Shown piece by piece: positions 31,621 through 40,960 of a stretch of 57,699 bases of DNA. The translations under genes were made by a program, and so were the position numbers. The notes beneath the pieces were generated by a model, which was not told where the DNA came from, searched no databases, and saw nothing but the letters and a program-made list of their open reading frames with translations. The stretch's first letter is position 1. Each line of letters opens with the position of its first letter. The DNA is taken from contig NZ_JAQITF010000011.1 of the NCBI RefSeq assembly GCF_028618665.1, forward strand, positions 1-57,699, in the 5' to 3' direction. The DNA comes from Bartonella sp. AU16XJBT. GTDB lineage: Bacteria; Pseudomonadota; Alphaproteobacteria; Rhizobiales; Rhizobiaceae.

Positions 31621-31806
31621 GATATACTCAATCATTTTACGCAAATATAACTAGTTGAATCCTTTTGTTTCAAGCTAAACACCTCCCCTTGTTACTTCAA
31701 TTAAATTAAGCCACCAAAGTGTTTTCACTCTTTAAGTGCCTCTGCTTTTAATTTGAATGTACTCACCCCTTTCAAATTTTTCATTGATTAATTTTTCAGA
31801 GGAGTT

Positions 31807-32022
31807 TCATTTCACCTTTCGTGTATGTTTCCACCCACATAAACGCTCACCTTGTTCGTTATGTTTTAGAATATCTCTTGCCAAATTGGGGCTAATGACA
31901 TTGATGTCTTGTCGATTCAAATAAATTGGCAGCCATCCAATACAAGAATTTCGTTCATTCGTCGCGCAACCAGTTAGAAAGCTTATTGCGCACATCAGCA
32001 TCACTTTTCTTGTTAATTTCAT
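31807..32022 (-). CDS. Phage outer-membrane spanin-like lipoprotein (Rz1-like)
   Basis: 71 residues with a lipoprotein signal ending FLTGC. It starts inside the preceding small membrane-protein gene in a different frame and runs past its end, the nested Rz/Rz1 arrangement of two-component spanins. The mature part has two further Cys residues and a WLPIYLNRQDINVIS segment conserved in the paralogue at 44612-44815. Spanins bridge inner and outer membranes in the last step of lysis. The C-terminus differs from the paralogue (TRKVK instead of G) and the downstream holin-like gene is missing. Confidence 0.65.
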   Translation of the reverse strand: MKLTRKVMLMCAISFLTGCATNERNSCIGWLPIYLNRQDINVISPNLARDILKHNEQGERLCGWKHTRKVK

Positions 32023-32182
32023 TTTCTACCTCAAGCCGTGTTTTCGCTATATTAAAAGCTTCCTTTGTTTGTTTTTGCTTCTCAACTCTTTTCCCAAGGA
32101 AAAAGGCTTTCACTAAAGCTATAAAAAAAGCAGCTATGATTGCTGACGTCGTCGTCAGATATTTTTTTATCCATAAGATCAT
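31955..32182 (-). CDS. Phage inner-membrane spanin-like protein (Rz-like)
   Basis: 75 residues. One transmembrane helix near the N-terminus (TTTSAIIAAFFIALVKAFFLG) is followed by a charged helix likely to form a coiled coil (KRVEKQKQTKEAFNIAKTRL...). It starts on ATG 32182, overlapping the lysozyme stop by 4 nt (ATGA). The protein is short for an Rz but has the right topology and hosts the nested lipoprotein gene. The paralogue is at 44748-44975. Confidence 0.65.
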   Translation of the reverse strand: MILWIKKYLTTTSAIIAAFFIALVKAFFLGKRVEKQKQTKEAFNIAKTRLEVENEINKKSDADVRNKLSNWLRDE

Positions 32183-32841
32183 AGGCGGTGTTCCTGAAAA
32201 CGTTTAGCAATATATACCATAGCTGTACAAGCAGCTAAAACCATAATTCCTGCTAAAGCCCATTGTACAGGGCCATTTCCTGCAAAAAGTCCCCCAAGCC
32301 CTGAAAAAGAGCCTATGATTGGTGCAAGAGCTTCTATTTTGCAAATACCTGTCACACCTTCTGGTTCTACTACATGATAATTAGGGGCAACATGAGCACC
32401 TTTCGCCCATAATCCTGCTTCGGCAGCTCGACGATTGGCAAGACCTTGGATACGTTTTCCTCCTACTCTTGTCCATTTTTGCAATTCAGTCGGTATCGCT
32501 TCATATTCACCATTATTGAGTTTTTTTAAAAGTGTAGATTTGCCAAAAGCCGTTATTCCTACATTATAGGAAAATGATACTAAAGCTGCGAATTGTTCAT
32601 CACTTAAAGGAACGGTAACAGCTTTTTCAACAGTGACTTCACACTCTCTCAAGTCCTGACAAAGGATCTCTTCAGCTTCTTTTTCCGTAATTTGCATGTC
32701 TTTATGGACACTTGGGGCTCCAGCTGCACTTGTATGCCCATAACCAATTGTCCATATTCCACCGGAATCTTCATAAGCCCTTAAACGTAAACCCTCCCAT
32801 TGCTTAATCAGTGCAAGCCCTTCTGTTGATATTTTTCGCAT
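32179..32841 (-). CDS. Phage lysozyme (glycoside hydrolase 24) with C-terminal membrane segment
   Basis: 220 residues from ATG 32841 (AGGA about 8 nt upstream); an upstream in-frame start would read through a hairpin. The T4-type catalytic pattern E-x8-D-x5-T is present in WEGLRLRAYEDSGGIWTIGYGHT, and NRRAAEAGLW closes the domain. Unusually a C-terminal hydrophobic helix (PVQWALAGIMVLAACTAMVYIA) follows, then a basic end, suggesting it stays tethered to the inner membrane. It cleaves peptidoglycan beta-1,4 bonds at lysis. It is first of the lysis gene group and about 75% identical by eye to the copy at 44972. Confidence 0.9.
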   Translation of the reverse strand: MRKISTEGLALIKQWEGLRLRAYEDSGGIWTIGYGHTSAAGAPSVHKDMQITEKEAEEILCQDLRECEVTVEKAVTVPLSDEQFAALVSFSYNVGITAFGKSTLLKKLNNGEYEAIPTELQKWTRVGGKRIQGLANRRAAEAGLWAKGAHVAPNYHVVEPEGVTGICKIEALAPIIGSFSGLGGLFAGNGPVQWALAGIMVLAACTAMVYIAKRFQEHRL

Positions 32842-32853
32842 TATTCTTATCCT

Positions 32854-32878
32854 ATAAAAAAACCTACACAAAGCAGGA
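32854..32878 (-). terminator. Hairpin with T-run just upstream of the lysozyme ribosome-binding site
   Basis: On the minus strand CCTGC pairs with GTAGG (one G-U) and is followed by seven T residues, 13 nt before the lysozyme ATG. The stem is weak (5 bp), but a stronger terminator lies at the same position in the paralogous cassette (45647-45673), so it may be an attenuator. Confidence 0.45.
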
Positions 32879-33640
32879 TATGAATTCAAAACTTACATTT
32901 ACTCAATTTTAAAGAACGGAATAGTGAAAGGGTTCAATTGAGCAAAACACCATAACGGATTATATTAAAACCCATATCATCTTTAACTATAACAAATACT
33001 ATATTAACCACTATTTATTTTGTGGTAATTAATTTTCTCTTGAATCTCAATATAATAACTCTTTATAAACCAATTTATAATCAGATATTCCACCTATAAA
33101 TACAATTGATCTAGAATGATTTAGAGAAAAGTTACTTGAAAAACTTCAATACTTTTAGCAAATAAAATCTCTTTACAATAAAAATATAATAGTTAATTAA
33201 ATAACAGGAATTGATTTTTAAATAATTTTATAATCCATAACCTACATCATAGAAATTTTTATAAAAACAAAAAGATAAATTATAATTAAACCATTCTACA
33301 TCTACCAATTATTTAGAATCAAAGAATCGAATACACAACGTATTATACATATTGAATCGAAAAAGCTATAGTTAATTTAATTATTCTTTATTTTTTCCTC
33401 TAATTGCTTAATTTCCTTAAAAACAAACCTTTATGAAGGATTTGAAATAAGCTGTTACATAAATTTTGTTATAAATAAAATATATTTACATGAAAACATA
33501 ATGGATATTTTACTCCTCTCTTATAGTCAGTTTCTAACTGAAACAATATATTAGAGGAACATATTCCATATATAGATCAATGATATTTGATTGTTTTTTA
33601 AGAATATTGTACTGTAATAAACTTGAACAATAGTCTTGGT

Positions 33641-33770
33641 TATGTTTTTTCCCATATGAATAACGTCTTCGTCTTCTTCATATGAAGTGTTTTGTGGGGC
33701 GTTTGGGTCAATGGTATCATCTTTGTCTGGTGTTGTATTGGCTACGTTTCCAGCAACATCTTAAATAAAT
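33641..33770 (-). pseudogene. Remnant of the P2 gpD-like tail protein 3' end
   Basis: The DNA closely matches 48790-48920, the 3' end of the intact D-like gene (shared stretch gtatcatctttgtctggtgt and flanks), corresponding to its acidic tail AGNVANTTPDKDDT. The rest of the gene is absent. Confidence 0.75.
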
Positions 33771-33916
33771 CAATCAAGCTTTTGAAATCTGTTTAGGTGC
33801 AATAACACAAGGGATACAAAAGATTTTGATAAAAGCCGCTTGAAGTTAGGGAGGGAATTTTTCCCTCCCAACATTTTACCCATTTATGTAATATACAAAT
33901 GAGATGCTCTTTGAGA

Positions 33917-34021
33917 ATGGCGATAGATATATCTCACCATAAATGTGCACAGCTTTTTAGTGTATCCACAACAACGATTCGAGCTTGGAGTCTTCAAAGT
34001 GGTACTTCCAGAGTTATATAA
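33917..34021 (+). pseudogene. Helix-turn-helix fragment, perhaps terminase small subunit
   Basis: 34 codons from ATG 33917: ISHHKCAQLFSVSTTTIRAW resembles the N-terminal helix-turn-helix of phage terminase small subunits or AlpA-like proteins. A TAA ends it early and the following sequence (VRQSRAVEKKETLAFYSK) may have continued it. Isolated among phage debris. Confidence 0.35.
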
Positions 34022-34192
34022 GTGAGGCAGAGTCGTGCGGTGGAGAAAAAAGAAACCTTAGCCTTTTACTCAAAAGAAAAATATGGAAAAAATAACAATA
34101 AATTAGGTAAAATCGTATAAATCACAAGAGGTGAACTAAAAACAGACAATTAAAGAAAAATATATGTATTTCAACGTATTAAGCACAAAAAA

Positions 34193-34268
34193 TGGTGCCG
34201 CATGCCGGATTCGAACCAGCGACCCCATCATTACGAATGATGTGCTCTACCAACTGAGCTAATGCGGC
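34193..34268 (-). tRNA. tRNA-Thr (anticodon CGU)
   Basis: 76 nt including an encoded CCA. Acceptor stem GCCGCAT/ATGCGGC, D arm with AGTTGGTA, anticodon stem CATCA/TGATG around loop TTCGTAA (anticodon CGT), T arm GCTGG-TTCGAAT-CCGGC. Minus strand, so its 3' end faces the phage debris at 30690-34190, the usual position for an element integrated at a tRNA 3' end. Confidence 0.97.
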
Positions 34269-34578
34269 ATAGATTTGTAAGTCAATGAGACAAAACTAAT
34301 TTGAGGGTAATAGCTAAAAGTACGTATAAAAGCAAGTATACATTTTTTTCAATAATTTATAAGATGTGATCATAATTGAATGAGGAGAACTGTACAAAAG
34401 TCATGGGGGCAGTATTCTTTGATCTTAATGCTATAAAACGCTTTCCGATTTATGATAGTGTTTAAATTAAGATTCTGGAGACCAGTTTGACGTAGGTCTT
34501 ATACTCAATGGGATTACGATAGAAAGACGTGATAGTTTATTGTTTTTATATACAATTTTTACCATTAAATGCACGTTT

Positions 34579-34598
34579 TGTCAAAATGGATTTTGACA
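34579..34598. promoter_or_regulatory. Perfect inverted repeat, possible operator
   Basis: TGTCAAAAT and ATTTTGACA flank a GG spacer. Related half-sites (GTCAAAA, TTTGACG, GTCAAATTTTG) recur between 34610 and 34770, suggesting a cluster of binding sites, but no intact gene lies next to it. Confidence 0.4.
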
Positions 34599-34670
34599 GT
34601 TTAAATTGTAAAAAAGTCAAAAATGGCAAAAATCGGAATTTGACGGTAAAAATGAGAAAAGGCTTTGAAA

Positions 34671-34722
34671 GGTCTTTGAAGACCCTTTAAGACCCTTTAA
34701 GACCCTCTTAAAAACCCTTTGA
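34671..34722 (+). repeat. Short tandem repeats of AAGACCCTTT
   Basis: AAGACCCTTT is repeated nearly perfectly three times around 34680-34710, with the flanking relatives AAGGTCTTTG and AAACCCTTTG. The region lies between the palindrome and further TGTCAAA-type sites. Iteron-like arrangement; function unknown. Confidence 0.5.
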
Positions 34723-35675
34723 AAAAAATAAATTGATGCAAAACCTGCTGTCAAATTTTGCAAAACCCAATGACAAGCTACAATCTTTAGGATAGAAAAT
34801 GGTGTTAAGATATCTTAGTAAAGATAAAAATATTTTCTGTTTCTAAGACAAGGGAGAAATTTATTGAATAAGTGCTTAGGAAACTAAAATTTATCATAAA
34901 CCAGCTATAGCGACATTGGAACTGGCAAAAGTGTATGATGATATCGACTTGCTCCTTCATAACTGTAAAGATGCTGGTGTCCTAATATATTATTCGTGAG
35001 GGCTTTAGTATTTATACTATTCACAAGCGTCCTCACGAAATAGGTGTGACGTGCCCTAAGAGATATCTTTTTAAAACAAACTCGTAAATTAACAACAACA
35101 AGTATACTGCATTTGAGCTGTTCTCTTTGTAAATGAGGGACATCACCCTATTAAAAAATGTGAAACATAAAAGCGTAAAGCAATGCGTAATTTCCATTAT
35201 TAAAAAGATATTGATGTGGGTGTTTTTAAAAAGTCGGAAAGCCAAATTAAAAGGGAAGGGTCAAGCGATTGATTGCTTTGCACCTCCCCCACATCATTTT
35301 CTCTAAAAACTTTATGAAATGGATACTCATCCATTTTTAAAAAATTAAAAGACTTACAAACCTTTTTTCAAAATAAAACTTACACCATTCTTTCAACAAG
35401 GTAAAAATTTAAAAATCAATTGGCACAAAGTTTGAACATAATTATTACAAATAAACTAATCACTCTCATAGTTTTATAAAAATATTAGTATTTTTTAAAG
35501 CTCATTATAAAAACTGATTAATTCAGCTTTGAACGCTTACCTATTATAACCTACTGCTACAATATATAAAATTCTTCGAATATTAATATACATAATTTAT
35601 TTATAGGTATATACATATCTTGTTATTTATTATCTTTATGAGAAAATTATTTTATTATCTAAAAAATTAACTAAT

Positions 35676-35984
35676 CTACCATTTAAATATGGATAATATT
35701 GAATAATATAAATATATTCCTAAATTAATATACACATGTTTTGCTGTTTGAAAAATAAATATCATATTTTCCCAAAATAAATTATGATTACCAGGATGAG
35801 CTGGTAAAATAACTTTATTTAATAAAGAATCTTTCTGTTTACTATGAAGTAAATCTGATACACTCATATTATGAGTAATAGTAACAGATTTTTCTCCTTG
35901 AAAAACTTTATATTCAGATGCTTTCACTGTAGATAAAAAAATTAATAATATAGCACATATAGCAAAGAAATATTTTATAGTCAT
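35676..35984 (-). CDS. Small secreted or membrane protein of unknown function
   Basis: 102 residues. The N-terminus (MTIKYFFAICAILLIFLSTVKASEYK) is a good signal peptide with probable cleavage after KAS or nearby. The rest has no known motif; a hydrophobic stretch near the C-terminus (HVYINLGIYLYYSILSIF) could be a second membrane segment. GGAGG lies 12 nt before the start, longer than ideal. Codon use is very AT-rich, like the surrounding DNA, hinting at acquired or decaying sequence. Not recognised. Confidence 0.45.
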   Translation of the reverse strand: MTIKYFFAICAILLIFLSTVKASEYKVFQGEKSVTITHNMSVSDLLHSKQKDSLLNKVILPAHPGNHNLFWENMIFIFQTAKHVYINLGIYLYYSILSIFKW

Positions 35985-36432
35985 TTTTATAATTTACCTC
36001 CATTAATAAATATTCATAATGGAATTAACATAAATCTATTTTTGTGTCTATATTATATTTAAAATAAAAAATACGAAAAATAATATTTTATTATCTAAAA
36101 GATTATTTAATATTAATCGTTATTAGTTAAATAAATTTTATATTAATTTATAATTCATTATATTTATATAACTTTTAAAAGTCAGTTGTGTAAGTTATGA
36201 AAATATTTTTATATGCGTATATTATTCGCAAATTATTTATAAGATATATTTTATAAAACAAAATTAAAATTTATAATAAATATACTAGATAATATATAAT
36301 ACATCCATCTTTCCTAGATATTCCATTTCATTAGAATAAAAATAAGTAATATAAAAAATACTTTATTTTGTTACTATTTGTGTTCTAGCTTTCTCATACA
36401 AAGTAATACAAAACTTCATTCAAGAATCAGAA
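35985..36432. other. Extremely AT-rich gap
   Basis: About 450 bp with almost no G or C runs. Nothing recognised. Confidence 0.5.
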
Positions 36433-36987
36433 CTACTCTTTCTCAGAATGAATGAGAGGGACGGTTTGTTTAATGGTAAGCGCTACAAACGATGCTATAA
36501 GCACTTTTAAAAAACCACCAAGTAAAAAAACTAATGAACTTATTAAAACTGTCAGCAAAGACACTTGTGTCATATACGCTGTCCATGGAATACCGAAAGC
36601 ATAGACAACACCTATACCACCCACAGTATTTATCAAGAATAAGAGTATAAAATTTAATCGCTTCCAAAATAACTCAACCAGTAAGCCAATGAAAAATGCA
36701 GCAAAGGGAAAACTGATGAGATAACCGCTCGTAACTCCTGAAAAAACACTAATTCCACCACGACCACCAGACAATAGAGGCAATCCAATCGCAACAAGAA
36801 CAAGGAAAAGAAGTGATGCGAGAGCTCCCCTTTTGGCCCCAAGTATAGACCCTGCTAACATTGGAGCCATAGACTGAGCTGTAATAGGGACACCTAGAAG
36901 AAAGGGAAGAGAAATAGGAGGGAAAAGGCTCAAAACATCATAAATAGCGGCAAATAAAGCTATATAGACTAAATCTTTTGTATTCAC
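36433..36987 (-). CDS. bioY: Biotin transporter substrate-binding protein BioY, second copy
   Basis: 184 residues from a GTG start (GTGAATACAAAAGAT). BioY is the biotin-specific S component of an ECF transporter, a six-helix membrane protein. The family core LGVPITAQSMAPMLAGSILGAKRGALASLLFLVLVAIGLPLLSGGRGG is present. It is about 80% identical by eye to the copy directly upstream (37121-37675) and 133 bp from it. Differences concentrate near the ends, and TSGYLIS replaces ASGYLIG. It is probably a tandem duplication; the second copy may have reduced translation because of GTG. Confidence 0.9.
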   Translation of the reverse strand: MNTKDLVYIALFAAIYDVLSLFPPISLPFLLGVPITAQSMAPMLAGSILGAKRGALASLLFLVLVAIGLPLLSGGRGGISVFSGVTSGYLISFPFAAFFIGLLVELFWKRLNFILLFLINTVGGIGVVYAFGIPWTAYMTQVSLLTVLISSLVFLLGGFLKVLIASFVALTIKQTVPLIHSEKE

Positions 36988-37120
36988 TGATATTCCTTCA
37001 TTATGGCAAAGCCTTAATTATTGTTGTATAATTAATTAAAAGTATCAGATCTATAAAAGAACTCGTCCAATGCCTTATATATCAAAGAGAAATATTATAA
37101 TAATACATTCAAAATAAAGC

Positions 37121-37675
37121 CTATTTTTTCTTTGAATGAATGAGAGGAACAGATCTCTTAATCGCGAGTGCAACAAAGGATGCAATCAACACTTTTAAAC
37201 AATCACCTATCAAAAAACCTGAGGAAGCGATTAAAACCTTCAGTAAAGAAACTTTAGTCATATATGCTGTCCATGGAACACCAAAAGCATAGACAATTCC
37301 TATACCACCCACAGTATTTATCACAAATAATGTTATAAAATTTAACCTCTGCCAAAACAATTCTACCATTAAACCAATAAAAAATGCGGCAAATGGAAAA
37401 CCTATCAAATAACCACTTGCAATCCCTGAAAAGACACTGATTCCACCACGACCACCAGGCAACAGAGGCAAACCAATCGCAACAAGGACAAGAAAAAGGA
37501 GCGATGCTAAAGCCCCCCTTTTAGCCCCAAGTATAGACCCTGCTAACATCGGTCCCATCGACTGAGCTGTAATAGGTACCCCTAGAAGAAAAGGAAGATA
37601 GATAGAAGGGAAAAGGCCCAAAATAGCATAAATAGCGGCAAATAAAGCAATATAGACTAAATCTTTTGTATTCAT
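37121..37675 (-). CDS. bioY: Biotin transporter substrate-binding protein BioY, first copy
   Basis: 184 residues from ATG 37675 with AGAAG upstream, 15 bp after bioN. It has the complete BioY pattern (NTKDLVYIALFAAIYAILGLF, FLLGVPITAQSMGPMLAGSILGAKRGALASLL, GLPLLPGGRGGISVFSG, GFPFAAFFIGLMVELFW). It binds biotin and docks on the BioMN energising module encoded just upstream. Position and ATG start suggest it is the original copy. Confidence 0.93.
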   Translation of the reverse strand: MNTKDLVYIALFAAIYAILGLFPSIYLPFLLGVPITAQSMGPMLAGSILGAKRGALASLLFLVLVAIGLPLLPGGRGGISVFSGIASGYLIGFPFAAFFIGLMVELFWQRLNFITLFVINTVGGIGIVYAFGVPWTAYMTKVSLLKVLIASSGFLIGDCLKVLIASFVALAIKRSVPLIHSKKK

Positions 37676-37690
37676 TTGATTCTTCTTTCA

Positions 37691-38332
37691 CTATAAAAAA
37701 CTTGGATTATTATGAGATGCTGTATCAATAGTATCATCAGCATCATAAGAACGCGCTTCCAATGCTTCAGCCACTTCTGAAGCCATTCTGATGGTTCGTA
37801 TAATTAAAGGTATTGCAAGAGCGACAATGTTCGTATTAAGTCCCCGTGCTTGCTGTGCTTCATGGACTTCATTAAACTTTTCACTCAAAAGAGGAATAAA
37901 CCTGATTGCCATAGAGATAACCATACTCACTTTTGATGGATTTATACCAAAACAACGAAAGGGCTGAAGCCCTGCTTCAATTGCATCCACCATATCTGAA
38001 ACTTTTGTTGTGAATGAAATAAGTGATGATAAAGAAAAGAGGACAACAAGACGTAATATAACCTCCACTCCCGTAAGCCATCCGCTAAAAATAGTTTGAA
38101 ATAAAAATAGAAGAATTAAAAGCAATCCCATCGATTTAAACTGCTTTATCACAGTGCTAAAAGGAACCTTGGCAATTCTATAAAATAAGGCAACAAATAA
38201 TAAAAAGAGTCCAAGAAGCGCTATGGAAGAAACCATTATTATAAAAGTTCCACAGACTGTAAGAAATAATAGCTTAACCCCAGAACTTAATCTATGAATA
38301 AATGTATCCCTTGGAATATATAAACCGATCAT
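37691..38332 (-). CDS. bioN: ECF transporter transmembrane protein BioN
   Basis: 213 residues, an EcfT-type T component with several membrane helices. The two coupling-helix signatures are present as QQARGLN and LEARSYD (Ala-Arg-Gly/Ser), which contact the ATPase. Start ATG overlaps the bioM stop by 4 nt. It links ATP hydrolysis by BioM to biotin release from BioY in the inner membrane. Confidence 0.92.
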   Translation of the reverse strand: MIGLYIPRDTFIHRLSSGVKLLFLTVCGTFIIMVSSIALLGLFLLFVALFYRIAKVPFSTVIKQFKSMGLLLILLFLFQTIFSGWLTGVEVILRLVVLFSLSSLISFTTKVSDMVDAIEAGLQPFRCFGINPSKVSMVISMAIRFIPLLSEKFNEVHEAQQARGLNTNIVALAIPLIIRTIRMASEVAEALEARSYDADDTIDTASHNNPSFL

Positions 38333-39009
38333 GACATTCTTCTTATATACTCCTTGATAGCAACAAAAGGTACCTCATCAATTGCTATCTCCCCCTTATC
38401 AAAAACTAGCACTCTATCAAACTTTTTCAAAAACTCCAAATCATGCGATACAACTATTGCCGTTTGTGGTAATTCTTCTATCACTTGCGTAACGCGATGC
38501 TTATTTCGCAAATCAAGTAATGTCGTCGGCTCATCAAAAATAATGTAATCTGGTTTCATTGCTACTACACTGGAAATAGCGACGAGTTGTTTTTGCCCAC
38601 CACTTAATAAATGAACAGCGTGATTTCTGAAATCTTGAAGTTCATAGCGCTGTAAAATTTCATCTACACGCTCCTTAATTTCATCTTTACTAAGCTTCAA
38701 ATTTTTAAGACCAAAGGATAAGTCTTCTTCTACTAATGGTAAAACAATTTGGTTGTCAGGATTTTGAAAAACAAATCCTACTTTACGCTTTACCGCCTTT
38801 GCATCGCGTTTTGTATCAAGCCCATCAACACTTACAAAACCATGAGATGGTAATTGGAGCCCATTGATAAGACGAACAAATGTACTTTTTCCAGAACCAT
38901 TTGCACCAATAACAGCAATCCGTCTTTCGGTAAGTTGCACAGTAATATTCTTTAAAACACACAATTCACCAAAGACTTGTGTTACCTTATCAAATTTTAT
39001 AATCCCCAA
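38329..39009 (-). CDS. bioM: ECF transporter ATPase BioM
   Basis: 226 residues, a single ABC ATPase domain. Walker A is [10 protein letters not shown]-loop [10 protein letters not shown], signature [12 protein letters not shown], Walker [13 protein letters not shown], and the switch His is in VVSHDLEFL. First gene of the bioMNYY group on the minus strand. I found no convincing BioR-type box (TTATxxATAA) immediately upstream. Confidence 0.93.
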   Translation of the reverse strand: MGIIKFDKVTQVFGELCVLKNITVQLTERRIAVIGANGSGKSTFVRLINGLQLPSHGFVSVDGLDTKRDAKAVKRKVGFVFQNPDNQIVLPLVEEDLSFGLKNLKLSKDEIKERVDEILQRYELQDFRNHAVHLLSGGQKQLVAISSVVAMKPDYIIFDEPTTLLDLRNKHRVTQVIEELPQTAIVVSHDLEFLKKFDRVLVFDKGEIAIDEVPFVAIKEYIRRMS

Positions 39010-39049
39010 GATTTATTCCAATCAATCCCTTTTATTAGCTCTTCTTTCG

Positions 39050-40477
39050 TTATTGTTTCAGTTTATAGCCTAAAAGTAAAAACAAGCACCATAGAGGAAC
39101 AATGATGACTGCCAAACTCATATCAGGCATCTGTACAGGGATATATATTTCAAGAAAGGATACCCTGATTCCTATCATCTCAAAAAGTCGAGCCATTAAT
39201 CCATTTTTCCCAAAACCACTTATAAACATTATACAAAATAATAAAACAAGAAAGCATAAGCAAAGATAGTTAGCGTAAGGATATAAACCAAACGCATAAA
39301 TAAAATTTCCTTTTCTGTTCTTATGGGCCTTTCGAAACTTCAAATGAACAATAACAATAATGGTCCAAGTAATAACGGCTGCCGCTGTCGCAAGAGCCAT
39401 GATCCGCATAAAACTATTATCAGGAATTAAAGCATTAATAATAAGGATTATTGCCGTACAGAACGATGAAAAAAGAATAGAAACATAAGGAACACGAGCA
39501 GCACTCAGTTTACTGAAAATATGTGGAGCATTTTTTTGTATAGCTAAACTATAAAGCATACGACCATTAGAATAAATGCCACTATTGTAAACAGAAATAG
39601 CCGCCATAATAACCACAAAATTCAAAATATGACCCGCAGCGGGAATTCCTACAGTTTTAAAAATTGTAACAAAAGGACTACCATTTTTTCCAATCATATT
39701 CCACGGACTGATTATCATAATAACGCTGATAGAACCAACATAAAAAATTATAATTCTCCACATAACTTGACGAATAGCCGCTGGAATTGTTTTTTGTGGA
39801 TTAGATGCCTCTCCAGCAGCAATACCAATAAGCTCGGTTCCTCCAAAAGAAAACATTACTACAGAAGTCGCCAAAATAACCCCTATAGCCCCATAAGGGG
39901 AAAAACCGCCGTGATCCCAAAGATAATAGATACTCGCTTGATTTTCCCCCATTCCAGAGACAATGAGAAAAATCCCAAAAATAATCATACCAATAACAGC
40001 AGCAACTTTGATTAAAGCACAACCAAATTCAAATTCTCCATAAAAACGGACATTAAACAAATTAACTAACGAGACAAACAAAAGTACAATGAAGGATGAC
40101 TTCCAATGATCAATCAAAATCCAGTGATCAAGATAAAATCCAATCACTGTAAGTTCAGTCATGCTCACAAGAATATATAAAAACCAATAGTTCCAACCTG
40201 TTATAAAACCTGCTAAACTTCCCCAATATTTATAAGCAAAAAAACTAAAAGCTCCTGAAGACGGTTCTTCTACTGACATTTCACCAAGCATTCGCATAAT
40301 GAAATACATAATAAGCCCACCGATGAGATAAGCTAAAATGACTGAGGGACCTGCTAATTGAATTGCCTCGGTTGATCCATAAAAAAGTCCTGTCCCAATA
40401 ACACCACCCAAAGCAATCATTTGAATATGACGATTTTGAAGGTTACGTTTTAATTCATTGTGCTTTTTCTCAAACAT
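39050..40477 (-). CDS. Amino acid permease (APC superfamily)
   Basis: 475 residues with about 12 membrane helices. The AAT-family opening is clear: LKRNLQNRHIQMIALGGVIGTGLFYGSTEAIQLAGPSVILAYLIGG, with GVIGTGLF as substrate-site helix 1, then GEMSVEEPSSGAFSFFAYKYWG and FSFGGTELIGIAAGEASNPQKTIPAAIRQVMWRI. The pattern is that of the ProY/GabP/PheP group; the substrate cannot be told from sequence. It ends 40 bp before bioM on the same strand, so readthrough into the biotin genes is possible. Confidence 0.88.
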   Translation of the reverse strand: MFEKKHNELKRNLQNRHIQMIALGGVIGTGLFYGSTEAIQLAGPSVILAYLIGGLIMYFIMRMLGEMSVEEPSSGAFSFFAYKYWGSLAGFITGWNYWFLYILVSMTELTVIGFYLDHWILIDHWKSSFIVLLFVSLVNLFNVRFYGEFEFGCALIKVAAVIGMIIFGIFLIVSGMGENQASIYYLWDHGGFSPYGAIGVILATSVVMFSFGGTELIGIAAGEASNPQKTIPAAIRQVMWRIIIFYVGSISVIMIISPWNMIGKNGSPFVTIFKTVGIPAAGHILNFVVIMAAISVYNSGIYSNGRMLYSLAIQKNAPHIFSKLSAARVPYVSILFSSFCTAIILIINALIPDNSFMRIMALATAAAVITWTIIVIVHLKFRKAHKNRKGNFIYAFGLYPYANYLCLCFLVLLFCIMFISGFGKNGLMARLFEMIGIRVSFLEIYIPVQMPDMSLAVIIVPLWCLFLLLGYKLKQ

Positions 40478-40642
40478 TCTGTCTCATTACTTTTGTTGAA
40501 CCTAACCTCAATTTTTATCGAAAAAATTATGCGCCTTTTTCAAAAAACACAAAACAAACGTAAATTTATTTTCTTATCATAATGCAACTCCGTATTTTTC
40601 TGTGCATTATACGTATGTCCTGTTAAAACTTTAGGAAAAAAC

Positions 40643-40960
40643 ATGCTCCGCCCTTTATTTAAATTAATGACCTTCATTTTCGTGACACTAACAATTATAG
40701 CATTGGTTATTGATAATGCACACTCTGTCATCACATCACATTGGACAATAACCCCCCTTAATAAAATTCTAGTAAATCTTCTTCAAACAGATATCTATAA
40801 CCTTAATCAATCTCTCTGCAAGATAATGCCCGATTTTCTGTCCTCCATTTGCATTACTCTCACTTATCTACCAGCATGGACTATCTTTGGTGCTTTAGCA
40901 ATAATATTTGGTATTTTAAATTACGAAAAACAAAAGCCTTTTCACAAAATATATACATAA
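40643..40960 (+). CDS. Conserved small membrane protein
   Basis: 105 residues with AGGA 6 nt before ATG 40643. Two hydrophobic segments (LFKLMTFIFVTLTIIALVIDN near the N-terminus; LPAWTIFGALAIIFGIL near the C-terminus) flank a periplasmic loop. I recall similar two-helix proteins in Rhizobiales with a D(N/A)xxS(V/I) after helix 1 and LPxWxxFGxLA in helix 2, but no function is known. It is divergent from the amino-acid permease. Confidence 0.7.
   Translation: MLRPLFKLMTFIFVTLTIIALVIDNAHSVITSHWTITPLNKILVNLLQTDIYNLNQSLCKIMPDFLSSICITLTYLPAWTIFGALAIIFGILNYEKQKPFHKIYT

Larger units (their letters stand above)
32842..34192. other. Gap with phage scraps between lysis genes and tRNA-Thr
   Basis: Very AT-rich from 32900 to 33640 with nothing recognised. 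The right part holds a gpD remnant (33641-33770) and a short helix-turn-helix frame (33917-34021), both listed separately. Confidence 0.5.
34269..35675. other. Non-coding stretch with short repeats
   Basis: No supported gene in 1.4 kb. It contains the palindrome at 34579-34598 and a GACCCTTTAA repeat run at about 34671-34722. A 70-codon minus-strand frame at 35033-35245 lacks a ribosome-binding site. Confidence 0.45.

Noticed and set aside
36988..37120. Biotin-repressor (BioR) box between the bioY copies
   Set aside because: No TTATxxATAA-type palindrome of sufficient quality could be identified there or upstream of bioM.
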